64,000 bases of DNA from Marchantia polymorpha subsp. ruderalis (Eukaryota > Streptophyta > Marchantiopsida > Marchantiales > Marchantiaceae), in NCBI GenBank assembly GCA_037833965.1, contig AP031351.1, forward strand, positions 30,392,501-30,456,500, written 5' to 3'. The position numbers and the translations under genes were made by a program. Below the pieces are notes generated by a model. The model made no database searches, was not told the origin of the DNA, and saw only the letters and a list, made by a program, of their open reading frames with translations. Shown piece after piece: positions 46,932-56,856 of the stretch. How positions within the stretch are numbered: the stretch's first letter is position 1; every line of letters begins with the position of its first letter.

Positions 46932-49772
46932 TCACATGTGGTATTTCTTCAACCGCCACCCGTTGACTCGGGTGCCTAACAAATCGCCGGCCAGGTCCGC
47001 AAGTTGGATGGATCCATTCGGGAAGACTTCGACAACCCTGTAAGGTCCCATCCACCTTAGGTGCAGTTTGCCTGGGAATCTGGCATGCCTGCTGTCGTAG
47101 AGCAATGCCAAATCACCCGCCTGCAGGAGTACCGGTTTGATCTTTTTATCGTATCTCTCCTTTCGGCGGAGCTGGATTTTCCTGGTGCGATCTTCGGCGT
47201 CTCGTCTCCTCTCATCCAGCAGCATGACCTCCTGTAACCTGTAGAGCTGACTCTCCTCTGCGCCCATCCTCTGCAAATCCATCGTTCGATGGGTGGGTAC
47301 TTCAAATTCGATTGGGAGGATCGGGTGTTGCCCATACACCAGAAAGTATGGTGTCTGTTTGGTCGTGATCTTCTCAGCTGTGCGGTACGCCCATAGAGCG
47401 GCCGCTAGCTTCGTATCCCAGTCGTGAGCGTGATTCACCGTGACCTTGAGTAGTATTTTACACAGCAGACCATTGGACTTCTCCGTCAGTCCATTTGCCT
47501 TGGGATTGTATGGAGTAGTCTTCCGGTGCTTGATGTGGAAATACCGTGTCAGGTCTTCGATGATCTGATTCAGAAAATGCGTGCCCCGGTCGCTGACTAG
47601 CTCTAAGGGACATCCGTAGCGTGTGATGATTGACTCAAACAAGAATGCTGCCACTGTGGCAGCATCATCCTTTCTGGTGGCTCTGGCCTCTACCATTTTG
47701 GTGGCGTAGTCCGTTGCTACCAGAATGTAGCGCCTTCGTGTACTTCTAGTCACTGGTTGTATCGGCCCTACAAAGTCAATACCCCACTTTTCGAAAGGTG
47801 CTAGAGGCATGATGGGAGTCAGGGGCCAGCGTGTTGTAGGCGTCGGTCTCCCCGTCCTCTGGCAACTGTCGCACTTGCGGATGTAATCGAAAACATCCTT
47901 AAACATGGTCGGCCACCAATATCCCGCATTTAGGATCTTTGTGACCGTGTTCCTGGTGGCATAGTGTCCACCCGCCTCCTCAGTATGCATCGCACTCACT
48001 ATTCTTGGTACCTCTGATTCCTCCAGGCATCTGCATAAGCGCTCATCTGCCATCTTCTTAAACAAAACCCCCTGCTGGAGTTGGTACGGGCCTGCCTTAT
48101 GAATAAAGACAGTTCGCTGTTCCAAATCCATGCCTTCGGGACACTGGAGGGTTAGCAGATATCGATACAGGTCGGCATAGCGGGACTCATGTCCTGCAGA
48201 CAACTGAAATAACTCTTCATCTGGAAAATCGTCCACCAATTCCTCCTCTGTCGGCTGGGTCCATAATCGGGACAAGTAATCCGCATTTTCGTGGTGCACC
48301 CCTTTCCTGGTCTGGACTGTGTAGGTGAACTCTTGTAGTAACAACACCCACCTGGCGATGCGACCGGATAGGTCGGCTTTCTTGACTAGGTGTTGCAATG
48401 CGTAGTGGTCCACATGGAACACAAACTCGTAGCAGATTAGGTAGTGACGGAACTTTTTACAGGAGTACACCATCCCCAACGCTTCTCTCTCCGTCGTGGT
48501 GTACTTCCGCTCTGCTAGAGACAGCTGTCGGCTCGCGAAGTAGATCGGGTAGTCCTTTTTGTTGTCATCCTTTTGACTCAGTACTACACCGATGGCGAAT
48601 GCCGATGTGTCAACGTAAACATGGAATGGTCGATTCCAGTCTGGACTCCTTAGTACGGGAGCAGTCGTGAGTTTTGCTTTCAGAGCTTCAAATGCTGTCT
48701 GCTGGTTCGCACCCCAAGCATAAGGCTCGTCCTTCTTCAACAACTTGGTCAGGTCCGCCGCTAGTATTGCATACATGTGTATGAATCTTCGGTAATAGCC
48801 CACATGACCCAGGAATGCTCGCAGCTCCCTTAGATTCGTGGGTGGCTCAAGCTCGAGTATAACCTTGACCTTCTCGACGTCCACCGCAATGCCGTCTGCC
48901 GAGACTCGATGACCCAACAAGATCCCACTAGTCATAAAGAAAAAGCACTTCTCGGGATGCAGTGATAAACTGCTCTCCCTGCATTTATCGAAGGTCTGCT
49001 TCAAGTGACTTAGGTGTTCAGACCGCTTCCCAAAGACACAGAAGTCATCTATGAATATTTCCAGGAACTTCCTCAGTTGTTCCTGAAAGATATTGGTCAT
49101 CATCCGTTGAAAGGTGGCAGGCGCGTTGCACAGACCGAAGGGCATCTTGTGGTATGCGTAAGTTCCCCAGTCGGTTGTGAACGTAGTTTTATCCTTGTCC
49201 TGTTCACGGATAGACACCTGATTGTAACCTGAGAACCCATCCAGGAAGCTATAACATTCATGTCCTGCGACATGGTCTAGAATGGCATCCGTGAATGGTA
49301 GCGGGTGATGATCCTTGCGTGTTGCTGCATTCAACTTCCGGAAATCCTGACACACTCGTATCTTACCCGTCAACTTCTTGGGTACGATAACAATCGGCGA
49401 CACCCACTCACTGCTGAGCACCGGGTAAATAATACCAGCGCTCAAGTACTTATCTATCTCCTCTTTCACTAGCAAGGAGTACTTTGGGTTGAGGCGATAC
49501 TGGCGCTGTCGTATGGGTACCGAGTCGTCCAGTAAATCGATACGGTGTTCCCCATACCGTGCAGGTATCCCCTTCATGTCTTCGATCTTCCAGGCGAAGA
49601 CGTCGACATAATGACTAAGGAATGCCTGTACTTTCCTTAGCTCGTCTCCTCTCACTGCGCTTGATACCTTCAAGCACTTGCCGGGACTGAGTTGTACTTC
49701 GCGACAGTCACTAGGGTCGACAATGCCCTCGGTGTGACTCGTCTCACTCCTTCCCAGTCCCACAGTTAATTG
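46932..49772 (-). CDS. pol: Pol: reverse transcriptase, RNase H, integrase (translated by readthrough of the gag stop)
   Basis: This frame has no ATG at its start. It is the in-frame continuation of gag after the UAG at 49775-49773, and the first possible starter (GTG, 49763) is three codons further on. Numbering from that GTG, RT spans about residues 95-290 with catalytic Asp in FLDGFSGY (175) and FIDD (237-240) and the MPFGLCNAPATFQRM box. RNase H (about 378-500) has VDTSAFAIG, TTTEREALG and HVDHYAL; the first motif departs from the usual DAS. The integrase zinc finger is H593, H600, C631, C634. Its catalytic core is D663 (WGIDF), D725 (LVSDRGTHF) and E761, with the 35-residue spacing kept. 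No chromodomain follows; it ends WRLKKYHM, TGA 46934-46932. All catalytic residues are present, so it looks functional. Confidence 0.93.
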   Translation of the reverse strand, partial: QLTVGLGRSETSHTEGIVDPSDCREVQLSPGKCLKVSSAVRGDELRKVQAFLSHYVDVFAWKIEDMKGIPARYGEHRIDLLDDSVPIRQRQYRLNPKYSLLVKEEIDKYLSAGIIYPVLSSEWVSPIVIVPKKLTGKIRVCQDFRKLNAATRKDHHPLPFTDAILDHVAGHECYSFLDGFSGYNQVSIREQDKDKTTFTTDWGTYAYHKMPFGLCNAPATFQRMMTNIFQEQLRKFLEIFIDDFCVFGKRSEHLSHLKQTFDKCRESSLSLHPEKCFFFMTSGILLGHRVSADGIAVDVEKVKVILELEPPTNLRELRAFLGHVGYYRRFIHMYAILAADLTKLLKKDEPYAWGANQQTAFEALKAKLTTAPVLRSPDWNRPFHVYVDTSAFAIGVVLSQKDDNKKDYPIYFASRQLSLAERKYTTTEREALGMVYSCKKFRHYLICYEFVFHVDHYALQHLVKKADLSGRIARWVLLLQEFTYTVQTRKGVHHENADYLSRLWTQPTEEELVDDFPDEELFQLSAGHESRYADLYRYLLTLQCPEGMDLEQRTVFIHKAGPYQLQQGVLFKKMADERLCRCLEESEVPRIVSAMHTEEAGGHYATRNTVTKILNAGYWWPTMFKDVFDYIRKCDSCQRTGRPTPTTRWPLTPIMPLAPFEKWGIDFVGPIQPVTRSTRRRYILVATDYATKMVEARATRKDDAATVAAFLFESIITRYGCPLELVSDRGTHFLNQIIEDLTRYFHIKHRKTTPYNPKANGLTEKSNGLLCKILLKVTVNHAHDWDTKLAAALWAYRTAEKITTKQTPYFLVYGQHPILPIEFEVPTHRTMDLQRMGAEESQLYRLQEVMLLDERRRDAEDRTRKIQLRRKERYDKKIKPVLLQAGDLALLYDSRHARFPGKLHLRWMGPYRVVEVFPNGSIQLADLAGDLLGTRVNGWRLKKYHM

Positions 49773-49775
49773 CTA
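49764..49775 (-). promoter_or_regulatory. Translational recoding site: UAG-CAA-UUA readthrough stop between gag-pro and pol
   Basis: On the element strand the gag end reads GAA GAC GAA TAG CAA TTA ACT. TAG followed by CAATTA fits the UAG-CARYYA context, and two adenines precede the stop, as in the tobamovirus leaky stop. gag and pol are in the same frame, so low-level readthrough gives Gag-Pro-Pol without frameshifting. The sequence match is direct; efficiency is inferred. Confidence 0.85.
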
Positions 49776-52604
49776 TTCGTCTTCCGGCTGAATAGCTTCC
49801 GGCTCTTCTTCTTCTTCCACCGAACAGCAGGCAACGAATCCCACGAAGTAATCGGATTCGGTACCACTGGAATCCGATCGCGCGGTCGACTCACTGTCCT
49901 CGCCCGATGTGTAACCTGCACTTGTCGATGGGGTCTCTCCTTCGTGCCTGACCCTATTCCAGGGTACCGTAATGGTTTTGGTCGGTTCCGAAGGGTGAGG
50001 AAACTTAAGGCGATGTCTTCGCCAATCACATCTGACTTGTGCACCATATAGCCATGGTCGCCCGAGCAGAACGTCATAGCCCTGCTTCATCATCGGTTGA
50101 AGGATGATATACGTCAACCGAAAGTCCGCACCCCCGATGGTTGTCTTGACATTGCGCAGCATACCTGCAGGCATTCTCCGCGTCTGATCCGCCAATCTCA
50201 ACACACGCTTCGAGGGTTCGTATTGACTGTACCCCAAGGCCCTCGCTGTATCCTCCGTCATTATGTTGATTCCTGATCCAGAGTCGATTGGCACTCTGCG
50301 TACACAACACCCTGCGATCTCTACATCGATCTCGGGTGGCCCTTGGTCTTCGCTCTCCACTTGATATACTTGAGAGGATGTGGATGCGCGCGGCTTCCGC
50401 GGATGCCGTAGCGAGAGCATCAACATTCTCCGATACGTCTTATTGTCCTCCAAGAGCTGCTTGAACGTGATGTTCACTTTTCGACTCCCGAGATCTTCAA
50501 CCAAGTCATAGTGGGCGCGTTGGGTCGCCAGGGTCGGCGACGCTCTGCGAGGTTCCACGGCGGCTGCCAACTTCGCCCCAAGGGAGGATGTCAAGTCTGG
50601 CCGCGGTGGGTCCTTTTGCGTGCGGATCGCTTCCTGCAACAGGTTGGCTACCTCGTTGCGGATATCCGGAGCATAGTCACGTTTCAGTAGGCGCACTGGC
50701 TCGTCCTCGACTGCTGTCTGGGGGCGCACTGCTGGTGCCTCCCGCGTAGCCGAAGTCTTCCGAGCAGGTCGCGAGTCGGACTTGCTGGATGTCTTCTCCT
50801 TTCCTTTTCCCGTCCGGTCGGCGGTTCTCCGTTCGTGCTTGCGAGTGTCACGCTCTTGCTCCTTGGATTTCTTGGAGCTACGAGTTTCGACCCGTGCGCA
50901 CATAACCTCTTCAGCCGGCCATTCTTCGTCTTCGCCATCCCCGTCTGAACCTACTTCGACCTGGTTAACTTGCACGTCCTCCTTGGCAGGAGTGTTCACA
51001 AATCGTACCACTGGCCGAGGGACTGGTGGCTGATCACACTCTGGCGCAGTGTGCCCGACCTTCTTGCAATTACTACATGTCGGAGCATAATCGTTTCGCC
51101 TTTTTGGATGGGGACACTGCGGTGAGAAGTGCCCAACTTCCCCGCAATTATAACAAGCTCGCGGTGGCGGTGGGTCAAACGTCCCTGGAGGTGCTCTCCG
51201 CCTCACAGGTACCGTAGTGGCCCGATCCACCGGAATATATCGTGGGACTTGCATTGCTGAAACTGCAGGAGGGGTAGGAACCGACTGGACGGCGTAGGCT
51301 GTCTCTTCGCTAGCCTCTCCATAGTACTGAGGGTGCTCTCCATAGTACGGTTGCGCCCACTCTACTGCGTTGACTGGATATGACGGCCGGGTGGTAAGGC
51401 ACTCGGTGTTTGCATGTCCCACCGCCCCGCACGTAGTACACCATAAGTTCGCTCGCACTCTCCCGGGTGATTTTCTGCGATCATGCCCGCCTACCACTTG
51501 AACCTTGAGATCGGCGAAGTCCTTCACAAGGGTCTCCATCTTCGAAGCTATATCTCCCGGCGCTCTGTCCGTAGTCACTCGTCGGATGCCCTTTTTCTTC
51601 GCTGACCCATGCTTCTTCCTCTTCTTCTCCTCCTCCGACGATGAGGTTTCCTCTTCTTCGGATGAAGAACGGTTCTCGTCCGAAGACGATTCCTCCGATG
51701 ACGGAGTTGTACCTCTACGTCGTCTTCGCCCCCCCTTCGGTTTTCGTTCCTTCGACTCCCGTCTCTCTCTCCCTCTTCGGTTGAGAGTGGAAGTTTCGAA
51801 GGCTTCTGCCGATGCAATCACGTCCTCAATAGTGTCGCACTTGCTGCGTCGGCAAAAAGTCTCCATCTCCCGAGTTAAACCGGTCACGTACCAATCCACA
51901 GCTTGTTGTACCGAGAAAGGGGACCCTGGTCCTGTTTTCGGTATTCGGTCGAGGAGGTCCAGAAATCTCTCAGTGTAGTCACGCAGACTCTCCTTCTTCT
52001 CTCGCTGCAAATTACGTAACTTCGTCAAAACCCGGCTGTCGTAGCCGAGCTCGCGAAAGCGGCGAAGGAACTTCTCCTTCAGCTGGGCCCATGTTGTCAA
52101 CCCAGTCGGATCGATGCTCTCGTGATTATACCAACTCCTCGCTTTCTTCCGCAGAAGGCTTGGAAAGATCCTTAGTCGGTCGTCGTCTGCGATCTCGCGA
52201 TTGGCAATAGACACCGACTCGAACAACTTGATGTATGAATCTGCATCGTCGTCATCCCCACTCCCTTTGTACTTCGGGTAGGAATGTTTAGTAATCGGCT
52301 GAGGTAGCCGCACATTGGCTTGTCCGTCCGCCATCGGTGTGTCTGTCGACGGTCTTCGGGCGGTCGGTTCTCCTTCACTAGGCGGGTCCGTGCAAGGAAT
52401 ATCTAGTAGAACTGTAAGCACCAAGTTTGGTTCCGAGTCGTCGGGGGTAGGTTCCCCAAGGGCGTCGGCCGAACTAGGCTTAGGTACTCTTTTTGGTGTT
52501 TTCTTGTTTTGACGCCGTGTCTCTTCCACGGCCTTCTCTGAATCTCGTCGGAACTTGCGGACAGCTCTAGCACTTAGGTTGCTCCCGCCAGCCCCAGTCG
52601 ACAT
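49773..52604 (-). CDS. gag: Gag-protease polyprotein, 943 aa
   Basis: ATG at 52604 lies 46 nt downstream of the primer site; TAG at 49775-49773. The capsid-like retrotransposon gag domain spans about residues 110-275 (FLRRFRELGYD, LRDYTERFLDLLDRI). An Arg-rich and Ser/Glu-rich low-complexity linker follows (about 280-340). There are then three CCHC zinc knuckles: C389-C402 (CTTCGAVGHANTEC), C484-C497 (CYNCGEVGHFSPQC) and C510-C523 (CSNCKKVGHTAPEC). After a basic linker comes an aspartic-protease domain with active site IDSGSGINIM (D784-S-G) and LLGRPWL. The protease lies on the gag side of the stop, so it would be made in gag amounts, while RT and integrase need readthrough. Three knuckles are more than the one or two usual in plant Ty3 elements. 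No damage seen. Confidence 0.92.
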   Translation of the reverse strand: MSTGAGGSNLSARAVRKFRRDSEKAVEETRRQNKKTPKRVPKPSSADALGEPTPDDSEPNLVLTVLLDIPCTDPPSEGEPTARRPSTDTPMADGQANVRLPQPITKHSYPKYKGSGDDDDADSYIKLFESVSIANREIADDDRLRIFPSLLRKKARSWYNHESIDPTGLTTWAQLKEKFLRRFRELGYDSRVLTKLRNLQREKKESLRDYTERFLDLLDRIPKTGPGSPFSVQQAVDWYVTGLTREMETFCRRSKCDTIEDVIASAEAFETSTLNRRGRERRESKERKPKGGRRRRRGTTPSSEESSSDENRSSSEEEETSSSEEEKKRKKHGSAKKKGIRRVTTDRAPGDIASKMETLVKDFADLKVQVVGGHDRRKSPGRVRANLWCTTCGAVGHANTECLTTRPSYPVNAVEWAQPYYGEHPQYYGEASEETAYAVQSVPTPPAVSAMQVPRYIPVDRATTVPVRRRAPPGTFDPPPPRACYNCGEVGHFSPQCPHPKRRNDYAPTCSNCKKVGHTAPECDQPPVPRPVVRFVNTPAKEDVQVNQVEVGSDGDGEDEEWPAEEVMCARVETRSSKKSKEQERDTRKHERRTADRTGKGKEKTSSKSDSRPARKTSATREAPAVRPQTAVEDEPVRLLKRDYAPDIRNEVANLLQEAIRTQKDPPRPDLTSSLGAKLAAAVEPRRASPTLATQRAHYDLVEDLGSRKVNITFKQLLEDNKTYRRMLMLSLRHPRKPRASTSSQVYQVESEDQGPPEIDVEIAGCCVRRVPIDSGSGINIMTEDTARALGYSQYEPSKRVLRLADQTRRMPAGMLRNVKTTIGGADFRLTYIILQPMMKQGYDVLLGRPWLYGAQVRCDWRRHRLKFPHPSEPTKTITVPWNRVRHEGETPSTSAGYTSGEDSESTARSDSSGTESDYFVGFVACCSVEEEEEPEAIQPEDE

Positions 52605-52650
52605 TCACCGAGCATGACTGCTCGTAAAAACCCCGGTGTTGACGCAACTG

Positions 52651-52668
52651 TCCCCGGCAGCGGCGCCA
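52651..52668 (-). other. Primer-binding site, tRNA-Asp type
   Basis: TGGCGCCGCTGCCGGGGA on the - strand differs by one base from the TGGCGCCGTTGCCGGGGA complement of plant tRNA-Asp 3' ends used by Athila/Tat-type elements. It starts 22 bp inside the 5' LTR boundary. The preceding LTR end contains the GTGGGTTCGACC motif also typical of that branch. Confidence 0.88.
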
Positions 52669-53657
52669 AAAAGAAGTTGTCGGCTTCTTATGTAATAACC
52701 CACTAAAGGCTAAAACTGCAATATAGTGGTAGAAAGGTCGAACCCACAGGGACAGAGGAACACACAGGGTACAAAGTGTCACGTTTTAACAGACTATTGA
52801 GGAGTTTGAATTCTCAGGCAACTGTCACTCCCAGAAATACTGCAAGTGTCCACTCGGAGCGCACTCGGAGGTCGCACAGTGCAGCGTAACACACACACAC
52901 ACACACACCTGAAACTACAGAAACACAACTCAGAGATCCGTTAGGACCTCTACTTCAAGATTTCAGGGGGAAAGTCTCTCGCGAGCACACTCGGCAAAGC
53001 TGCGGGCAGTGACTTCCAACTCCGGCTTTTACAACACTTCCACTAGCTTGCTGCTAGTGTAGGAAACCCGGTTTGGACTGCCTACTTCGGATCGAAGTCA
53101 CTCCTACGCGGTGAACAACACTCTCAACTCACAAAACGCGCAGAGAACACAGGTTCGCACTGAAGGACTCACTGTGAAACATTCCAGTAACACAACAACA
53201 GTCTATTGAAGAGTTTGAATTCTCAGGCACTTGTCATTCCCAGAAATACTACAGGGGTTACCCTCAAGGCACCTGCTGCAGCGTAACCTGAATTTACAAC
53301 CAAGGCTTACACGAAGTAGTAAAACTTCACTTTGGCATTCAGGGGAAAAATCCCAAAGGAGTACAATCAGAAAGGAACACTCGAAGGTGTAGGGGCGAAA
53401 CTGTTCAAGTATCTAACTAGTCACTGGCTCTGAGCATCGGCAGTCACCCGCAGGTGTAGATCCGAACTACTCAAGTCTCTAACCAATGGACTAGCTCTGA
53501 ACATTCGGCCGAAGGCCTTCAGCTACAAAATGCGGAACGCTAAGTTGTAACTCCTCCTGCGTGGTGACAGAACTCAAGGACACAAACACGCAAAGGAAAT
53601 GGGTTCCTGATCTATACTTCTGAGGTTGGGAAAGAACCCCAGGCAAAACGCCTGGAA

Positions 53658-53669
53658 CTATTTTATACC
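53658..53669 (-). promoter_or_regulatory. TATA box of the 5' LTR, likely element promoter
   Basis: Same GGTATAAAATAG motif in the upstream LTR. If used, transcription starts near 53,630, making U3 about 4.4 kb and R-U5 about 0.94 kb. No competing TATA box as good was seen in the first part of the LTR, although TTATAGAA occurs near its beginning. Confidence 0.6.
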
Positions 53670-53703
53670 TTCTAAATCCTAACTAACACTACACTGCACT
53701 ACG

Positions 53704-56700
53704 CTACACGCCTGCACGGAACCACGCTACACTACACTCCGCGGAACCTGTACTACGCCTCCTACGCGGCCGACTGCCGCGCACTAACTCTCTACCCTGC
53801 CACTCTTCCGCTCGACTGCGCAGTCCCAACCGCTGCAACGCCGCGGACACCTCCCCCTCGAGGGCGGACATGGTATCCTGTGCCTTCGACAGAAAGGCCT
53901 CGAGCTTCTTCGCTACCTTCCGCCGACTCCTACTGTCGCCTGACAACAACCCGGCTGCGCGCAATTCAAACTCACGCAGTGTGAGTTTCTCCTGCGCCTT
54001 CACTTCCCAGTGGGCGTAGCCCTTGAGACAGTGGGCGACTCGCCTCGCCGTCTCCACCTTCGTGCGATCCGCCTCCTTCCTGCGATCCTCTTCAATCGTC
54101 ACTAATTGCGATTCGGCTTCAGCACGTTGCGCCCTCAATTCGCCACACTCTGACTGCAGACTGCGGATTAATTCTTCATCCGCCTGCCGTGCGAGCTGAC
54201 ATTGTTCCAACAACCGCGTCTGTCGCACGAGCTCCTCTGACAAAATCCGATTCTGGGCCTGCTCAAAGTCGAGTGCTTCCTTGACCTTCACCTGCTCCTT
54301 GGTGAGCTCGCCCAGTTTCTCATCCTTCATCTTCTCGGAGTGCTTGTAGAATTTCTGATTAAGCTTGTACTGTCCCCACAAGCACTCATGCTTCTCCTTC
54401 AAGTCTCTCAACTCCTGGTCCACTCTAGCTAATAGCTTGCTAGTGTGGACTTTAGTGCGAGTCCTCCTGCGCACTAACTCGATGTAAGATCCCGGCTGGA
54501 GTGGGTCGGCGTATTTATCGACCTTGCGATCCAAGTACCGCAGCAACGGAATCACCTGCTCAGAGAGCGCCGCCGCCGGCGCTCCAACAATTTCCTCCTC
54601 CTCCTCCTCGGTGTCTTCTGCTCCTGACATTTCTTCCGTGGAGCCTCCGTCGTCATCATCCGAGTGGAGAATTTCAGTCGCCATTGAATGCGTCGGCGAC
54701 TGCCCCGAGTGGGGCTGCACGTCCTCGACGTGTGCTGCCTGCGAAGGCACGGCTGCGGCCTCGCTGCTCGTCGCCAAAATGTCTAAGGCGGAAGGCGAAT
54801 GTACCCGCGCGGCATCCCCGTCGCTTACTTGTTGATTGCCTCCCGCATTCTCTCTGTCGCCGTCGTCCGTCGCCGAAGGCGATCGAGCGGAGGGTGGCTG
54901 CGCGGGGTTGGATTGCGCATCGCGCATCGAGATGTCGTCCCGCGGACAGTCACTCCGCTCTTCCGTCTGCTGCTCCCTCGATCGGTCCGTGGGGGCTGTG
55001 CCCGGCCCGTGCGCAGGCGCATTTGCCGGCGCCTTGTCCGCCGCAGGCGTAGCGCCGCGGACATCTATCGCCGAAGGCGACATGGCCGGGGGCCGCACGC
55101 CCGATGTTCCTCGGCCTATAGGCCCTACCGCCGAAGGCGCATCTATCGGCGGACTTCCCGCCGATGGTGCGGCCTCCGCACGCTCTCTGCTCGTATACCC
55201 TCGGCTCGAAGGCCCTGGCGCCGAAGGCGCGAATTGCGGCGCGTGGTGCGCCGGAGGGTCTGGCCCCGAGGGCCGGTGTCTCGTAGGCGGTTCTTCCGCC
55301 GGCTCCTTCCCCTTCCTACGTTGGAACGGGGGTGATTCTTGCCTGTGCACAGGCGGCACGTGCGGAGGTGTTCGGTGCACAGGTGACCTGTGCACAGGCG
55401 ACCTGTGCACAGGCGAGCGCCTGTGCACAGGCGGACTGCTCCTTCCCACGCGTAAGCGTAGATCCACGTCCACTTGTGTTCGCCGGTCCGCGGAGGCTCG
55501 TCCGTCCGCGGAGGTTCGCCTGTGCGCAAACGGAACCTCTGTCCGCATCGCACGTGGTAACTCCGGAGGCCCTTGGCCCGTAGGCGGCCTCTCTCCCGAC
55601 GAGGTTGCAGCGTGGCCCGTCGCTCCTGCGGTCGTCCGCGCTTCCTCTCGCCTCTCCGGCGACGCACTTCCTATCTCCGTCGCAATCGTCGCCGTGTCTG
55701 CACTGTCAGCTGGCAACACCAGTCTGCGTGCCTTCTGCTTCGGCCGGCTGTATGGCTCGCACAGCGGCCGCGGTCGAATGGGAGCAGAGAGTTCTTGATG
55801 CTGCTCCTCTTCGGACTCTTCCCTCCATCGCCGCTTCCGCGGCACTCGCGCTGCAGGGGTGTGTCTCCCTTCGTCTCTCCGTCTTGATGGGGTAGAAGTC
55901 GGGGACTCCTCTGCGTCAGTGTCGACCTCGTTCTCCCGCACATACTTCCCGGGATGGTCGATGGACAATGGCGGAAAATGTTCAAGCTCCGCCGCTGTCA
56001 AACAATTTCGCTGTCGATAAAAATTGATGAGGAAAGGAGAAAGATGGTTTAGAGTTCCCCCCTTCTCCTCAAACGCGTGCTGTCGCATCACCCTGTGCAG
56101 GATGCTCGCCCAGTGAATTGGAGTTCCCTCGATGACGCACTCCACAAAAGAGACCTGCCACAATGTGATGTAGCAGGCGCGGTGCGGCTGCAGTAATTGC
56201 ATCAGCGCCGCGGACAAAGTCCGGCGAAATCGATCCTTGTAATCACGGGTCCTGTACCCATTCTTGGTAGACCTCCCGGTCTTGAACAGCTCCACAAATT
56301 GCGCCTCTTCTTGCTTGGTCACCTTGATGCTCTCACTGTCGAAAAGGAGATGCCCTGGCATGCCAGCACATCTTCCCAACGCCTGCGCCCAATCTTGGAC
56401 TGTCCACCGGTCAACATGCGGACGCAATCCGCGCGAGGGTGGTCCCTGTGGCTCTAGCCACTCGCGCACCATATTCGCGCAGATGTAATTCCATCCCCAT
56501 AGCAAGAAATCGAGCTTTCTTGCTATCAAGCGCTCTTCGAAAGCGCGCAGCCCGTTCTGCGGCAGGCGAAGTGGCACCATCCGCAATCTGCTCGGTCTCG
56601 CCATTGCGTTCCTGGGGTTCGCTCGCCCGCTCATTCTACTTCCGCACTGTCCGCGTTTCTTTCTCTCTCGGCAAACTCTAATCGCTCTCAATTCCAAATC

Positions 56701-56856
56701 ACGCGTACTCACTTCTCCCTCAATCAGCAAGAAATCTCCTGTGTGACGACGTCGAGAATGGTCCGCAGCCAGCAGATGGATGCGCGCAGCGCGCACAAGA
56801 GATTGGAATCGCGAATTCAAGAATGGGACGCTCTCCGCCGCCCGGTCGAAGGTCAT
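53704..56856 (-). CDS. LTR-encoded 1,050-aa protein of unknown function (5' LTR copy)
   Basis: Residue-for-residue duplicate of the ORF at 42521-45673. In this copy the ORF lies upstream of the element's TATA box (53,658-53,669), so the main element transcript would not include it. It would need its own promoter in the first 1.2 kb of the LTR or read-in transcription. The copy exists anyway because reverse transcription regenerates both LTRs from one template, which also keeps the two identical at insertion. Confidence 0.65.
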   Translation of the reverse strand: MTFDRAAESVPFLNSRFQSLVRAARIHLLAADHSRRRHTGDFLLIEGEVSTRDLELRAIRVCRERKKRGQCGSRMSGRANPRNAMARPSRLRMVPLRLPQNGLRAFEERLIARKLDFLLWGWNYICANMVREWLEPQGPPSRGLRPHVDRWTVQDWAQALGRCAGMPGHLLFDSESIKVTKQEEAQFVELFKTGRSTKNGYRTRDYKDRFRRTLSAALMQLLQPHRACYITLWQVSFVECVIEGTPIHWASILHRVMRQHAFEEKGGTLNHLSPFLINFYRQRNCLTAAELEHFPPLSIDHPGKYVRENEVDTDAEESPTSTPSRRRDEGRHTPAARVPRKRRWREESEEEQHQELSAPIRPRPLCEPYSRPKQKARRLVLPADSADTATIATEIGSASPERREEARTTAGATGHAATSSGERPPTGQGPPELPRAMRTEVPFAHRRTSADGRASADRRTQVDVDLRLRVGRSSPPVHRRSPVHRSPVHRSPVHRTPPHVPPVHRQESPPFQRRKGKEPAEEPPTRHRPSGPDPPAHHAPQFAPSAPGPSSRGYTSRERAEAAPSAGSPPIDAPSAVGPIGRGTSGVRPPAMSPSAIDVRGATPAADKAPANAPAHGPGTAPTDRSREQQTEERSDCPRDDISMRDAQSNPAQPPSARSPSATDDGDRENAGGNQQVSDGDAARVHSPSALDILATSSEAAAVPSQAAHVEDVQPHSGQSPTHSMATEILHSDDDDGGSTEEMSGAEDTEEEEEEIVGAPAAALSEQVIPLLRYLDRKVDKYADPLQPGSYIELVRRRTRTKVHTSKLLARVDQELRDLKEKHECLWGQYKLNQKFYKHSEKMKDEKLGELTKEQVKVKEALDFEQAQNRILSEELVRQTRLLEQCQLARQADEELIRSLQSECGELRAQRAEAESQLVTIEEDRRKEADRTKVETARRVAHCLKGYAHWEVKAQEKLTLREFELRAAGLLSGDSRSRRKVAKKLEAFLSKAQDTMSALEGEVSAALQRLGLRSRAEEWQGRELVRGSRPRRRRSTGSAECSVAWFRAGV

